A DNA stretch of 64,000 nt from Onchidella celtica (GCA_963931925.1 OZ007581.1:21419447-21483446), one strand, 5' to 3'; positions 10,807 through 21,547 are shown, numbered from the stretch's first letter. Notes: generated from the sequence alone by a model not told the origin. Made by a program: numbers and translations.

Positions 10807-11312
10807 GTAGCTGAGTTGCCCGGCTCTGCGCGGTATATTAGTTTCAGTTTTATTTTATTTTTGTTTGTTTGTTTGTTTTTAGATAAGTTTTACAGCTCTT
10901 CCTTTGCGCGTTGACATCCTGCGCATCCCGTCAGCATCCGTCAAAATTAATGGCGCACGGGTTAAGTTTGTTTGTTAGTGAACACATCGCAGGAAGTGAT
11001 AACGTCATGTTTAGGCGGAAGTGGGCTATTATTAGAAACATACATCAATATCTTATTGATCGTAAATTTCGGATCAAATGCTCTCGTGAATTTAGTCTTG
11101 AATCCATAAATTAAGTCTGCTATTGTAATCCCCGTTCAAAGAACGCATTTACCGATTAACTCAGAAATAACAAACGGTTTTGTTTGTGTATAGCGATAGG
11201 AACAATGTTCGCTATCCCATAATTCTTTTTGCCAAATTTCAGGTCGGTGCATTGTGTAGTTTCCGAGTCCATAGGACTATTAGGGGTTTTTGTTCTAGCT
11301 TTATTATATAGA
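10807..11312 (-). mobile_element. Short non-autonomous Helitron (copy A)
   Basis: On the minus strand the element starts TCTATATAATAAAG (5' end at 11312, host A before it) and ends at 10807 after the GC-rich CCGCGCAGAGCCGGGCAA stretch with CTCAGCTAC. The last four bases, CTAC, depart from the usual CTRR. The interior shares GTGAACACATCGCAGGAAG with the Helitron at 16579-17237, so they are one family. It encodes nothing. Bases 11099-11143 are a later insertion. Confidence 0.65.
11099..11143. repeat. 45 bp templated insertion copied from 9733-9777
   Basis: The segment TGAATCCATAAATTAAGTCT... to TTCAAAGAA is identical to 9733-9777 and is absent from copy B, where TTGAATTATAAC leads straight into CGCATTTACC (33413-33430). 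The donor is present in both copies. Confidence 0.75.
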
Positions 11313-12081
11313 TTGTTTTTATATAGATTGTTTTGATCAGTTGTTTGATGTTTTTGTGGACACAGTAAAGTCGTATTAAAATCTCATAGGGTGTAATAGG
11401 GGCTTTTTACTGCTTGGAGGCTACCTGGCAGTAAATAATATGCAACTGGATAGTGATCTGAGTTTTCATATCTACCAAAATCTATCAGTGACCAGTGGCA
11501 AGCGTCTGTTATAATGTTAATGACATTCTGTTGAATCAGCAATATTATTTTTGACTACCAAATACCTGTACATGTAGAAAGTTGCATTTCTTCCACGTCA
11601 TCCTTATTTTGATGATATACTGTCATGTTGTAGTGAATAATGTCTGTTTGTTTATTCTAGGATGCCACAGAACTATTTATATTGTATAGTTTTCATTAGT
11701 TACACTTACAGCATCATGTTTTTTTATCATCTCTAGCCAAGAAAGGTTGCCTGAGAAGAACATTGATACCATGAGTATTGTAGCTTCTCGCATGTTGAAA
11801 GGTTGAGCGCAGAAAGGTGAGGACATTGTATTATGAGCTGAACTTTTGGTGTATTTTGGCCAAATTTTTGTCTGATTTATTTTCTATCTGTTATCTACTT
11901 TGTCTGTGCACTGGTTGACTTAAATAAGATCAAGGTACCTGTCAGTACTTACTGCTGAAGATATAATAATTATTATGTTCTTGACTTTACCAGTGAATTA
12001 ATCATTCGTATCATAAGTGGCTGCAGTATTAGGTCGCTGCAGGATTCTAAACGGCCAACTCGGTTTTTGTAAATTTTACAG
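11313..12081. other. Anonymous intergenic or intronic sequence
   Basis: A weak exon-like piece is present at 11748-11801 (preceded by TTATCATCTCTAG, containing codons for LPEKNIDTMSIVASRM, ending at a TGA). It is too short and unsupported for a gene call. Confidence 0.35.
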
Positions 12082-12147
12082 GAGAGTGGAAAAACTGAAA
12101 AGCGAGGCTATTATACACATTTTGGAGCTGGGAATCGGTATTGATAC
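12082..12147 (+). CDS. Possible internal exon, function not recognised (copy A)
   Basis: A clean acceptor (TTTTTGTAAATTTTACAG) is followed by an open stretch whose translation includes RVEKLKSEAIIHILELG. The frame stays open past the end given here and the donor site is not obvious. The same stretch is at 34346 in copy B. It might belong with nearby open pieces at 12510-12830 on the same strand, but I could not build a gene. Confidence 0.2.
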
Positions 12148-12622
12148 CAAAAATTTTTCCCATTATTATATTTTATTTTATTTATAGGATGTGTCATGTG
12201 ATGTCACTCTTAATTCCGGGAAAAAAAAACCCAGCACACTGCATTTTCAGAGTTAGCCGTTCCTGCAGCAACGAAATTTAGTTATAGAGAAATTTTTTTT
12301 GCCTTACTCAATGGAATCCTGATTTCCCAGTTGGTTTAATGTAGAGACCACGTAATGGTAAAAATACTGCAATGAAAAATAAAGAACACAATAAATTAAC
12401 CGACTGAAAACTGAGACATCAGTATTGTCATGCGACTATGACACAATGGCTTAAAATATGAACAAATTAATTTTTTGTCAAAAAACCGTTTCACCCACAG
12501 GACTGGAGGCATGAGACCCAGAGGATAAGAGAAAAATAGACACAGATCATACCATCATGTGGCAGAACTTTTTCAATGAAGAAATTGTATACCCATTACA
12601 CTAAGCACTGCGGAAAAGCAGA

Positions 12623-12829
12623 ATGCAAAGAAGAGGAGAAGGCATCTTAGAAGATGAGAAGGCACTTAACAGACAATACCATATAGTATATACCAGGAAA
12701 TTTGAGTGCCCCTGTTGCGACACTCTTCTTGTTTCGTTTGTAGTAAAATGTGGTCCCTGTCATCAAAAAGATCCTGGTGTGGTGTTGCTTTGTAAGAGTA
12801 TCCATCACAGTTCAGTTTCCATTCTCTAA
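12623..12829 (+). CDS. Short open frame, unsupported hypothetical
   Basis: About 68 codons; in copy B the frame is longer (34825-35133, 102 codons) because it lacks an upstream stop. The translation contains KFECPCCDTLLVSF and KCGPCHQ, with four cysteines in two CxxC-type pairs, which might be a small zinc-binding module. No homology recognised; the acceptor-like CCCACAG lies upstream at 12499. Confidence 0.2.
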   Translation: MQRRGEGILEDEKALNRQYHIVYTRKFECPCCDTLLVSFVVKCGPCHQKDPGVVLLCKSIHHSSVSIL

Positions 12830-12962
12830 ATCTCATTATATTACACACGCATACAGTAAATTTATAGAATTTCATACGCTAATTATACGGCAATAAAAAA
12901 AAATGTGGTCTTACAGGCATGTTTAGTGCCTATTGTGAAGTATACTTTCTAGCAATATTTGT

Positions 12963-13634
12963 AAATAGTGAATCACAGTTATCAAGGATTAATCTAATTA
13001 TTATAAATGGCAACCTATAATTTCTTCTCGAACAAACGATTGGTTTCAGTTGGAGTTTTAAGAGTTTTTGCTCTTTACAAATTTCCTAGGTTGAACTAAA
13101 AATAATACATGTATTGTGTATCCTGCAACAAATTCACATTTTTTAAAGAAAATAATAGAAATAATAAACTCCAAACCCGAGAACAAAGAAAGAAGATATA
13201 TGTATATATTGATTGTAGATTGTATGTGTAATATTATACAAACCACAGAAGATCTGTGCTGTCACAGCAAGGCTTGAAGCAAACACAAAATGTGGCCACA
13301 TTCTTTGCTACAGGATTTTCAAAACACAATTCCATTATATTTAACTGAATCCGTTATAATAAAATATGCTGCTCAGGAATCTGCAATCCAAAAATTCCAA
13401 CCTTGGCATATTTTATATTCTGTAGAGTTCTGTGGACAGTTTCTTTTCTTATAATGGTCCAAATGTTTATGGAATGCTCTCCCAAAAAGAATAAATATAG
13501 CTATGCATGTGACTTGGGTGAAATTGAAAGAGAATCAGTATCAATATGTAAATGTACATTATCAGTATTGCAGAAGAAATAATCCTGACAAAAAGACACC
13601 TGAGCTAAAATTAAAAGTACAATGATATAATGTC
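12963..13634. other. ~670 bp present in copy A, absent in copy B
   Basis: Copy B joins GCAATATTTGT directly to CTTAAAACATTG at 35283. No terminal repeats or target duplication flank the extra DNA, so a deletion in B is more likely than an insertion in A. Confidence 0.6.
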
Positions 13635-14367
13635 CTAAAACATTGTACAAAATCATGACAGAAAAGACTTCTGGTTAAAAATACAATTACATACAATAAA
13701 TAGACTTTTTCCAAAAGCACACTGGCAAAAAAATCCACTGTATTTGGAACCACAAAACATAAAAATCACATTCCCCTTAAACGTATATACGTACCAAAAA
13801 AAATTAATTTCACAAGGACCTTGGTCTTGTTAGCACGCAGAATGTTTCTTTCCTCAAATAGACACTTTCAAATTACATGTAGGCCTGTATATAATTACAT
13901 GCATGTATTCTTGGCAAGATATCATCACATGCTCAAACACTTTAAAAAAGTGAACAAACTTTGAACACCTATTTAAATTTGACCAATTCAGGCCCATAAT
14001 TAGTAGCAGGGAAAAAGCACAGGATTGACAGTACTGGAATGACAGTACAATAGGAAATCTGTTTCAGTAAAACTGAAATCCATGGGGGCAAAAGTGACAA
14101 ATTTTGACAATCAAATTTAGAAAAGACAGAAGTCCTTCATTAATACTGAACAAATGAAAAGAAAATAATGATATTGTTTCTACGCCAGCTGGTATTATAT
14201 GGATATTACACTCTGTTTTTCCCAGACACAGTTTTTTTATTAACCATAAACACAGCACGCAAACATGGGAAAATGCGTAATACTCTAATAGAATATGTGT
14301 ACATAAAAAGGTATTCTTAGACAAAATTTCAACATAGATGCAGGAAAAATCCTGCTGGTTCAGTTTT
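13635..14367. other. Anonymous sequence, possible 3' UTR of the minus-strand exon at 14368
   Basis: The minus-strand exon-like frame ends at 14368, so lower coordinates would be its 3' UTR. A minus-strand AATAAA is present near 14234-14240. Nothing else recognised. Confidence 0.3.
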
Positions 14368-14545
14368 TCAGGCCATCACATCAGCGTCTGACTTCTTCAC
14401 ATCACTGTAGTTGACAATCTGTTGTTTCGCAGGAAGTCCTAAAGGTGCCAGACCTTTTCTCTTGATCCTAGACACAGCCTGCCTGCTGCCGATCCCTGAT
14501 TCTCTTCCGGTTTGGTTGCACCTGTATTTCCCTCCCATTTTTAAC
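14368..14545 (-). CDS. Possible terminal exon on minus strand, protein not recognised (copy A)
   Basis: Reading minus, acceptor-like GGAAATGCAG and GGAAATACAG precede an open stretch with SRQAVSRIKRKGLAPLG and LPAKQQIVNYSDVKKSDA that ends in MA and a stop at 14368. The basic run followed by a polar, acidic C-terminus reads like a real protein end, but I cannot name it. Copy B (36017-36194) differs by one conservative residue. Upstream minus-strand open pieces at 15799-15950 may belong to the same gene; in copy A the solo LTR lies between them. Confidence 0.3.
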
Positions 14546-14618
14546 CTGCATTTCCTGGGATGCAAATAATCATTTTTAAAAAGCCCTATTCAGCCTAGCA
14601 GAACCTGCTTGACACACT

Positions 14619-15798
14619 TGTCACGAGTGGAGTGAGCGATAGTTAATAATTACGGGGGGAGAGGAGAGTAAAATTAACGCACGGAGACAAGTGAGAAAGT
14701 CGTGCATGTCATGAGTGGGGGGTCTGAAGGAGGCGAAAGCGCTGTATAACTATCACTGCAAGTTAGAAGGTCCTAGGGAGCGGATCTGTGAATAATAGCC
14801 CATCGGGCAGAGATAAAAGGAAGCAGTCGAGAAGACTAGTGAGAGTCTTTCCAGTTATGACTGGTATGTAGAATGTTGATTGATTATTATGATTGATGTA
14901 TTATATTATATTCGTCTATTACCATGATGTGAATAAGTATATGTGAGGAATGTGGAAGTCCGTGATATTGGATATAGCAATGTGCGCCATGAGCGATAGA
15001 TGAAAGTGAGTTCATGGATTTGTAGCGCGAGTGAGTAGTGTGTACTCCGATGGAGGTGTGTTACCGTAAGATGTGTGGTGAGTGAAAGGTGAACTAGTGT
15101 GTGTACGCTTCATGGATTGTAAGGAGAGGTGGAGTGAATAGAAATGGTAGGGTATTATACCAATGTAATGTTATTCTTGTAGGTGTCGGGGACGGGCCGC
15201 AGAGCCACCTCGATGAGCACAGGGGATAGGCCAGCATAGGGCCGGAGGCCACACATAGGCCAGAAGTGAGGCTGTCAGTGCAGGACAGTAGAGGCACATA
15301 AAGTCGTGGCAGTCAGGCCACGGACAGGGACGTAGATATGAGAGTGAATGAGATACTATGTTGTTGCCATGTTGATAGGCTAGTGAGCTGATATTATGTT
15401 GTTGCCATGTTGATGGCTATGGAAATAATAATGTGTTATTGCCCTGCGGAGGTGCTAGGGGAGTGCTAAGGTGTATGACAATAGGAAGGTGATATTGAGA
15501 GACTGCGGTGCCAGTGAATCATTAATGTACTATTAAGACCCTGAGGGGGAGGCTGAGGCCGAAGTGCCTTTAGGAGTAACTACCGGATTGTGGATCCGAG
15601 GGAGCGTGTGTGTGAGAATAAGGCCGTTGTACGGCAGTCATTTCAGTAATATAATATATGTAATTGCGCTATTATATGTATAATTATGTTTAATAAATGT
15701 GTGAGTCTGATGGATTGTTCTGTTAAGTGTTAACTTGTTTGTTCGTGATTGTTGTCCTGTCATAACTTATTACATCTCCCAGTCTGGGATTTGTGACA
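14619..15798 (+). mobile_element. Solo LTR of the Gmr1-like family, with a 319 bp intron-like segment
   Basis: The element starts TGTCACGAGTGG and ends TTTGTGACA, with 5 bp target duplications ACACT (14614-14618 and 15799-15803). Copy B has the empty site (36262-36270), so the insertion postdates the duplication. The last ~616 bp match the LTRs at 42204 and 49047 at about 98%. The left third is more diverged. Bases 14864-15182 have no counterpart in those LTRs and have splice-site-like ends. An ATAAAAG box is at 14813. A solo LTR is what remains after recombination between two LTRs. Confidence 0.9.
14864..15182 (+). other. Intron-like segment inside the solo LTR
   Basis: The left edge reads CTG|GTATGT and the right edge TTATTCTTGTAG|GTGTC. 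Taking this segment out gives exactly the GACTGGTGTCGGGG continuity found at 42501-42514 and 49344-49357. GT...AG ends, a GTATGT donor and a pyrimidine-rich acceptor match a spliceosomal intron. Whether it is spliced is inference. Confidence 0.55.
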
Positions 15799-15962
15799 AC
15801 ACTGTCCAGTTGCATCACAATCCTGTGAAATTTTAGTATACTTTCCGCAAGATTTGCATCTCTACTTTGTTTAAGCTTTTCCAAGTGTGCACACTTCCTG
15901 GAGAGCACTGGACTCTTCATCATCATTTCCATTGCCAAACAAATCTGCAGAGGACATATAAT
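15799..15962 (-). CDS. Possible upstream exon on minus strand, unrecognised (copy A)
   Basis: Reading minus from a TATGTCCTCTGCAG acceptor-like site, several frames stay open for 25-55 codons, one starting MSSADLFGNGNDDEESS and another containing RCKSCGKYTKISQDC. The composition (acidic start, CxxC pair) looks protein-like but the frames do not agree over the whole piece, so the call is weak. Copy B equivalent is about 36266-36420. Confidence 0.2.
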
Positions 15963-16578
15963 GTGCCCTCCTGTGCAGGAATATTTGTATAAGATGCAAC
16001 AGAATTTTGTGATTCATTCTGTTGGAAGGTGATATTATGTTCCATCTTTAAAGATTGCCCAATGCGCTTAGATTGAAATGCGATTTGGTCTGTTACAGAA
16101 TTGTGTGGACGACTCCGTGAATTTTATATTGAATACAAATATATGGAGATAGATGAATGAATAAATAAAGTGCACAAGAATAAATACATAGGTAAATGAG
16201 TATGAAAATTAATCAATATAGATAACTAAATTAATTAAAATAAGTAAATGGATAGATCATTAAATAGTTAAACATATCAATAAAAGATAAATAGATAAGC
16301 CCTTCTATCTCTTGATTTTCTATCACGACAATCCTGAGTATCGGACTTACAAGAAGTCTTTTGACTGTCAACTGAACTCTGTGTTGTCGGCTGTTCTTGA
16401 ACCCTAACTTGGGTTTAGCAGCTGACGGTTTATTAGTTCGTTGAGGGCAGATGGTCCATTTCCTTGATTAATCATGTTCTCAGTAGGCGTATAACATAAA
16501 AAGGTCTATATAATGTATCGTGGAAAAATCAAGATATAAATTAATAAAAGGTAGACATTTTCTGTACTGTAACACATA

Positions 16579-17237
16579 TCTATATGTATAATTGAGTAAA
16601 ATTGGACGGTGGTACTCTAAAGCTGAAAAAACGACTGAACGTAGAGCCATGAAAAAATTACTGAAAGTAGTTCAAATACTGTATCAATTCATTTTAAGGA
16701 TGCAACAACCTTAAAAATTTTAGAAAAATAGAAAACAAAATGGGCCGTTCGAGGTTTTCCGATTCGCCATTTTTACAGCTCAGACAGGGCCGAGTTTAGT
16801 AAGATATTTTGGTAACTCGAAACTTTCGTAATCTAAGGCTCAGGAACTGCATCACAGTCAGGCTTCAAACTTTGCACAACAGCGAAATTAACATGGGATA
16901 TATTAAAAATTATAAAATGTTCAGGCTTCCACGTTTCATTTTTTTTTCGGCATCATTTAGATCTGTTTCGAGTCATGGTTCGCCATTTTAAGGTTTCGTT
17001 ATCACTTCCTGCGATGTGTTCACTATCAAACACACCAACCCTTGCGCAAATCATGCTATTGTACGGTACGCGCAGGGTGTCAACTCACAAAGGCAGAGAC
17101 TTAATTAAAAACAAACAAACAAAAATGAAATAAACAAATAGGAATAGGCAAGATGAAGCAGGTCCATAATAACCACCCAGAACTGAAACTAATATTCAAA
17201 CCGATTTATCCCGGGCAGGGCCTGGGACCTCAGCTAG
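16579..17237 (+). mobile_element. Non-autonomous Helitron in the LINE 3' UTR (copy A)
   Basis: Starts TCTATATGTATAATTG after host A (16578) and ends CTAG (17234-17237) before host T, with a GC-rich near-palindrome CCCGGGCAGGGCCTGGG 7 bases upstream. The related LINE at 19291 shows the empty site (19786-19800). It shares interior sequence with the Helitron at 10807-11312. No protein. Confidence 0.8.
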
Positions 17238-17660
17238 TAATGTATAAATGACAAAGGAATAACATTTATACGTCTTGGAATATTCACCTTTATGCGATTC
17301 AAATATGATGAGAATAATAATTACAAAAAAGAAAAAAAGAAAGATGATTTTAAATGACACGTTCGGTCATTTCTATACAGTAAAAATATCAACCTTGAAT
17401 AAAGGTGGTAAGATATGAAATTACATTCATTCATGCACCGTAGGATACCAATTTTTCGCATCCGAGTTTTCGTCTTTCGTCAGTGCCTTTTTTTTATGCA
17501 GCTTTTGTTTTTTTTTCACTCACATTGTTCTAATTTCATTTACTCTCTCTTACTCATGCCTTAAACTGCACCATTGTTTGGTTGTTTATTTTATCGTTTC
17601 TTTATGCTTTATTGAGCATCTGCTGTCGTCTTAAATGCGTGCAGGATCTGCTCTCATGTC

Positions 17661-17756
17661 CTTTCAAATTACATGTAGGCCTGTACATGCATGTATTATT
17701 GGCACGATATCATCACATGCTCAAACACTTAAAAAAAGTGAACAAACTTTGAACAC
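17661..17756. repeat. ~96 bp templated insertion related to 13865-13968
   Basis: The segment from CTTTCAAATTACATG through AAAAAAGTGAACAAAC to GAACAC interrupts the LINE 3' UTR (absent from 400-420 and 20150-20170) and matches 13865-13968 with small differences. A shortened version is at 38018-38056 in the twin LINE. Confidence 0.7.
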
Positions 17757-18375
17757 TGAAATAGTTTTTCTTAAATGACATTGAAAGTATAACAGAGATA
17801 TAAGATCTTGGCTTTTTCCGAATTTAAATTTGCTTATACACATTTTTAAAATTAAAATAAGATTCATCTCGTCTAGCATTGTTTGTTCCTTCTTCATTAT
17901 GCCTGGCAAAGATGTCTGTTTGGCAAGCATTGTTTGGTCTATGTCTTGCTCCTTCTTTGTTATGCCTAGCAAGATGTCTGTTATTTTCAGTTCTATCTTT
18001 CTTTCTTATGCATTAATTTTTCGTACAACTTCATTCCAGATGGGTATGGCCGGGTCACAAAAAAGTGTTCAATGTAATCCTTCTTCTTACAGTTGCAATG
18101 TGAACACTGTCTCTAAGATTCATTTTATCGAGAAGTATGGACGTTGTATAAATATTATGTAGTATTTTCCATTGTAGAACTTTTAATCCGCTTTCTGAGC
18201 ATATATTTTTCGCCATTGTCCAGTACTGTTCGATGATTTCTATTTTGAGTTTCCTTCTCCAAAATGCCAGCCAGAATATGCGGTGGAGTGTATTCTTCTT
18301 CTTCAATAAGTTTCCGTATGTGCTGTGATCTTATTTTTGTGTTATTTGTATTCAAATTTTTAAAGACGATAGTAT

Positions 18376-19268
18376 TATTATATTATCAAATATTATTAAA
18401 TTCTTATTTTCTGAATTTAACTCATTTGAATCTGGAACATCTTCTTTATTTTTGTAAAATTGGCAATTAATCGGATTTATATTATGTGTATCTTGATTTC
18501 CAAGTTCTTCTAAAAATTGACAAGGAGAAATATTATTTTTTTTATACAATAATCTTTTTGATTGAATAATTTAAATGTAACATCCTTAGGTACATTGTGT
18601 TCAAAACCTGTTTTTACAATCTTGTATTCAGGTTGAAGTAAAGATTTTCCAAAAACATACAAACTATTATAATCAAGCCAGGTCTTTTAAAAGTAGATTC
18701 AATAATAGATTACTTTTTCCACATCCGCTTTTTCCTACTATAATTCCTCTTATACTTTTAGATAACAAAGGATTATTTTTTCTATTTGTTAAATTATCAT
18801 TCCAAGTAAGATTTGTTATATCCATTTTTAAAAGGAAAGAAAATGAAAAACTACAAATAAAGAATATTCACACAAAATAATTCAAAATGTCTCCATATCG
18901 ATCTGGTGGAACTCGGGAGTTTATGGTGAGAGTTTTAGGGAGTTTAAAACTCTTTATTTTTTTTGAAAAAGCTTAATTTTTATGTGTTAATAGAGGGTGA
19001 ATTTTTATATATTTTAAAGATGGCCTAGAAAGGGATTAATTTAATAGAATTGCAACTTCGCTGGTTCGAAGAAGACTCTTGGAAAATTTTTTTATTTTTT
19101 TGAAAAAGTTTGAATTTTTATGTATTAATAGGGGCTGAATTTTTATATATTTGGTGGCCTAGAAAGGTCAAAAACCTATTCCTCTTTGGGGATGTCACGT
19201 AAGATTTATCAACGGGCGTAGGAATTTGACTACCGAGCCTACATCAAGAAAGCCGAGATCTACAATCT
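18376..19268 (-). mobile_element. Polinton (Maverick) relic: packaging-ATPase part plus terminal repeat
   Basis: Minus strand from 18825 encodes the start of an FtsK/HerA-type ATPase with Walker A GKSGCGKS at 18712-18738 and an LIIFD Walker B-like stretch near 18375. To its right, 18910-19170 is a repeat (AACTCGGGAGTTTATGG, then GAAAAAGCTTAATTTTTATG units) shared with 63540-63800, interpreted as Polinton terminal repeat. The relic is broken, clearly old, and sits between the two copies of the ~19 kb duplication. Confidence 0.75.
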
Positions 19269-19290
19269 GGATCTAGATTTTTGCAGAGAT

Positions 19291-20658
19291 TTTTTTTTTT
19301 TTTTGGCTCAGATTGAAATGCGATTTGGTCTGTAACCATTGTGTGCATGACTCCGTGAAGTTTATATTGAATACAAATATATAGAGATAGATGAATGAAT
19401 AAATAAAGTGGATAAGAATAAATAAATAGGTAAATGAGTATGAAATAAATAGATAGGTAAATAGATAACTAAATTAATTAACATAAGTAAATGGATACAT
19501 CATTAAATAGTTAAACATATAAATAAAGGATAAATAGCTGAGCCCTTCTATCTTCTGACCAGCTTTCTGTCAACTGAACTCTGTGTTGTCGGCTGTTCTT
19601 GAACCCTAACTTGGGTCAATTCTTTAGCAGCTGACGGTTTATTAGTTCGTTGCGGGCAGATGGTCCATTTCCTTAATTAATCATGTTCTCAGTGAGCCTA
19701 TAACATATAAAGATCTAAATAATGTATCGTGGAAAAATCGAGATATAAATTAATAAAACGTAGACATTTTCTGTACTGTAATACAGACAATGTGTAAATG
19801 GCAAAGGAATAACATTTATACGTATCGGAATATTAACCTTTATGCGATTCAAATATAATGATGAGAATAATAATTAAAAAAAGAAACAAAGAAAAAGATG
19901 ATTTTAAATGACACGTTCGGTAATTTAAATATAGTAAAAATATCTTTCGTCATTGCCCTTTTTTTTTTATGCTACTTTTTTAAAAAAAATTTTTCTTTCA
20001 CTCACATTGTTCTAATTTCATTCACTCTCTCTTACTCACGCCTTAAAATGCACCATTGTTTGGTTGTTTATTTTATCGTCTCTTTATGCTTTGTTGAACA
20101 TCTGCTGTCGTTTTAAATGCGTGCACGATATGCTTTCATGTCCTTTTAAATAATTTTTCTCAAATGACAGCTATAAGATTATGGCTTTTTCCGTATTTAA
20201 ATTTGCTTATACACATTTTTGAAATTAAAATAAGATGATTCATCTTGTCTAGCATTGTTTGTTCTGTCTTGCTCCTTCTTTATTATGCCTAGCAAAATGT
20301 TCAGTTCTATCTTTCTTCCTATCCATGCATTAATTATACATACAACTTCATTCCAGACGGGTTTGACCGCGTGGCAGGCCACAAAAAAGTGTTCAATATA
20401 ATCCTTCTCCCTACAGTTGCAGTGTGAGTACAGCTCACTGTCTCTAATATTCATTTTATGGAGGAGTATGGACGTTGGATAAATATTATGTAGTATTTTC
20501 CATTGTAGAACTTTTAATCGGCTTTCTGAGCATATATTTTTCGCCATTGTCCAGTACTGTTCGTCGATTTCTATTTTGAGTTTCTTTTTCCAAAATGCCA
20601 GAATATGTGGTGGAGTGTAGTCTTCTTCTACAATAAGTTTTCGTATGTGCTGTGATCT
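19291..20658 (-). mobile_element. L1/Tx1-like LINE, 3' part (forward half), copy B
   Basis: Same element as 1-921, here with its 3' end: a plus-strand poly-T run at 19291-19304 is the poly(A) tail on the minus strand. The 3' UTR runs to about 20196 and the coding end (zinc-finger-like HCNCREKDYIEHFF, LKIEIDEQYW) to 20658. GATCTAGATT words lie both left of the tail (19270-19279) and right of the 5' end (21249-21258) and could be target-site duplication remnants. Confidence 0.8.
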
Positions 20659-21247
20659 CGAAAAGATAAAACGAAACACAATGTGCACATCCGGAAGACA
20701 AAGGAGGTTTAAAAATGATAAACTTGAAAAACCTGCAAGACAGTTGGGCAATACGGCTGGGCCAAGACGGAGGTGCAGCCTGGAAAGATCTTCCAACCCT
20801 TTTTTCTGAAAAAGCTCGATGGTATTAATATTTTTAAGGCAAATGTTAAATCCGAGAAGGACGTGGCAAACACAGGACAACATACCATCTAATTTTTGGA
20901 AAAAAGTAATTACAACATAAGAATACTAAAAATGTAGTCCGAGAGCAAGTAAGTACATATTTATGGCATAACCGAGACTTGATGTACAAATTTAAAGTTT
21001 TGTTTTTCATTAGCTGGGCATCAGCAGGTATCAGTCATGTAGATGTCCTGCTAGTCCATGGACAATGGAACTTTCCCTACATGGGAACAAATACAAGAAA
21101 AACTTGGGAAGAGCGCGTCATTAATTTTTGAATACAATATAAAGCAGGCATTTCCGCAATTTGCAGATAAATTACTGGAAAAAACACTCTCACATAATAC
21201 TATCGTCTTTAAAAATTTGGATATAAATAACACAAAAATAAGATCAC
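20659..21247 (+). mobile_element. Inverted 5' portion of the same LINE, copy B
   Basis: Copy B equivalent of 922-1521, with the same AGATCAC word at both junctions. The inversion is therefore older than the ~19 kb duplication. Confidence 0.78.
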
Positions 21248-21269
21248 TAGATCTAGATTCTAGTTCGTG

Positions 21270-21312
21270 AGGTTTTGCGGAGTTTCGTGGGGTTTCGTGG
21301 GGTTTCGCGGTA
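21270..21312. repeat. GTTTCGTGGG-type minisatellite, copy B
   Basis: Same array as 1544-1586. Confidence 0.7.
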
Positions 21313-21547
21313 AATAGGTACCGACGATTGATCGTGGCTCTCTATATGTGCGGTTAAATTTATTTTGTCTGAGAAGCCAAATAAAAAATCTGGCACATCC
21401 GCTTGGTTTCCAGGAAGTACAGCCGACAATGAAAGTAGTTGTTGTTTGGTTACGTTTTGTGGCGAGTTTTACTGATTTTGCTGACCAAAATTAGTGACCA
21501 GACTGAGTCAGAAATTTTTCAGTTTTTTAGTGAGCACTAAGGACTTG

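Larger units (their letters stand above)
16071..18375 (-). mobile_element. L1/Tx1-like LINE, 3' part, not inverted (copy A)
   Basis: The 3' UTR (16071-17830, interrupted by the Helitron at 16579-17237) and the end of ORF2 (about 17830-18375) are related to the LINE at 1-921 and 19291-20658, about 85-90% by eye. Coding motifs include TKIRSQHIRKL, LKIEIIEQYWTMAKNIC and MLGITKKEQDIDQTM. Small indels break the frame. A partial duplication of the KKEQ region is present. At 18375 it is cut by Polinton DNA, whereas its twin at 37666-38650 continues into RT and endonuclease. Confidence 0.75.

Noticed and set aside
12963-13634. Transposon insertion specific to copy A
   Set aside because: No terminal repeats, tail or target duplication; deletion in copy B explains it better.
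15094-15297. 67-71 codon minus-strand open frame starting MPLLSCTDSL, repeated at 42405-42620 and 49248-49463
   Set aside because: It is the antisense of the shared LTR sequence; it recurs only because the LTR does.
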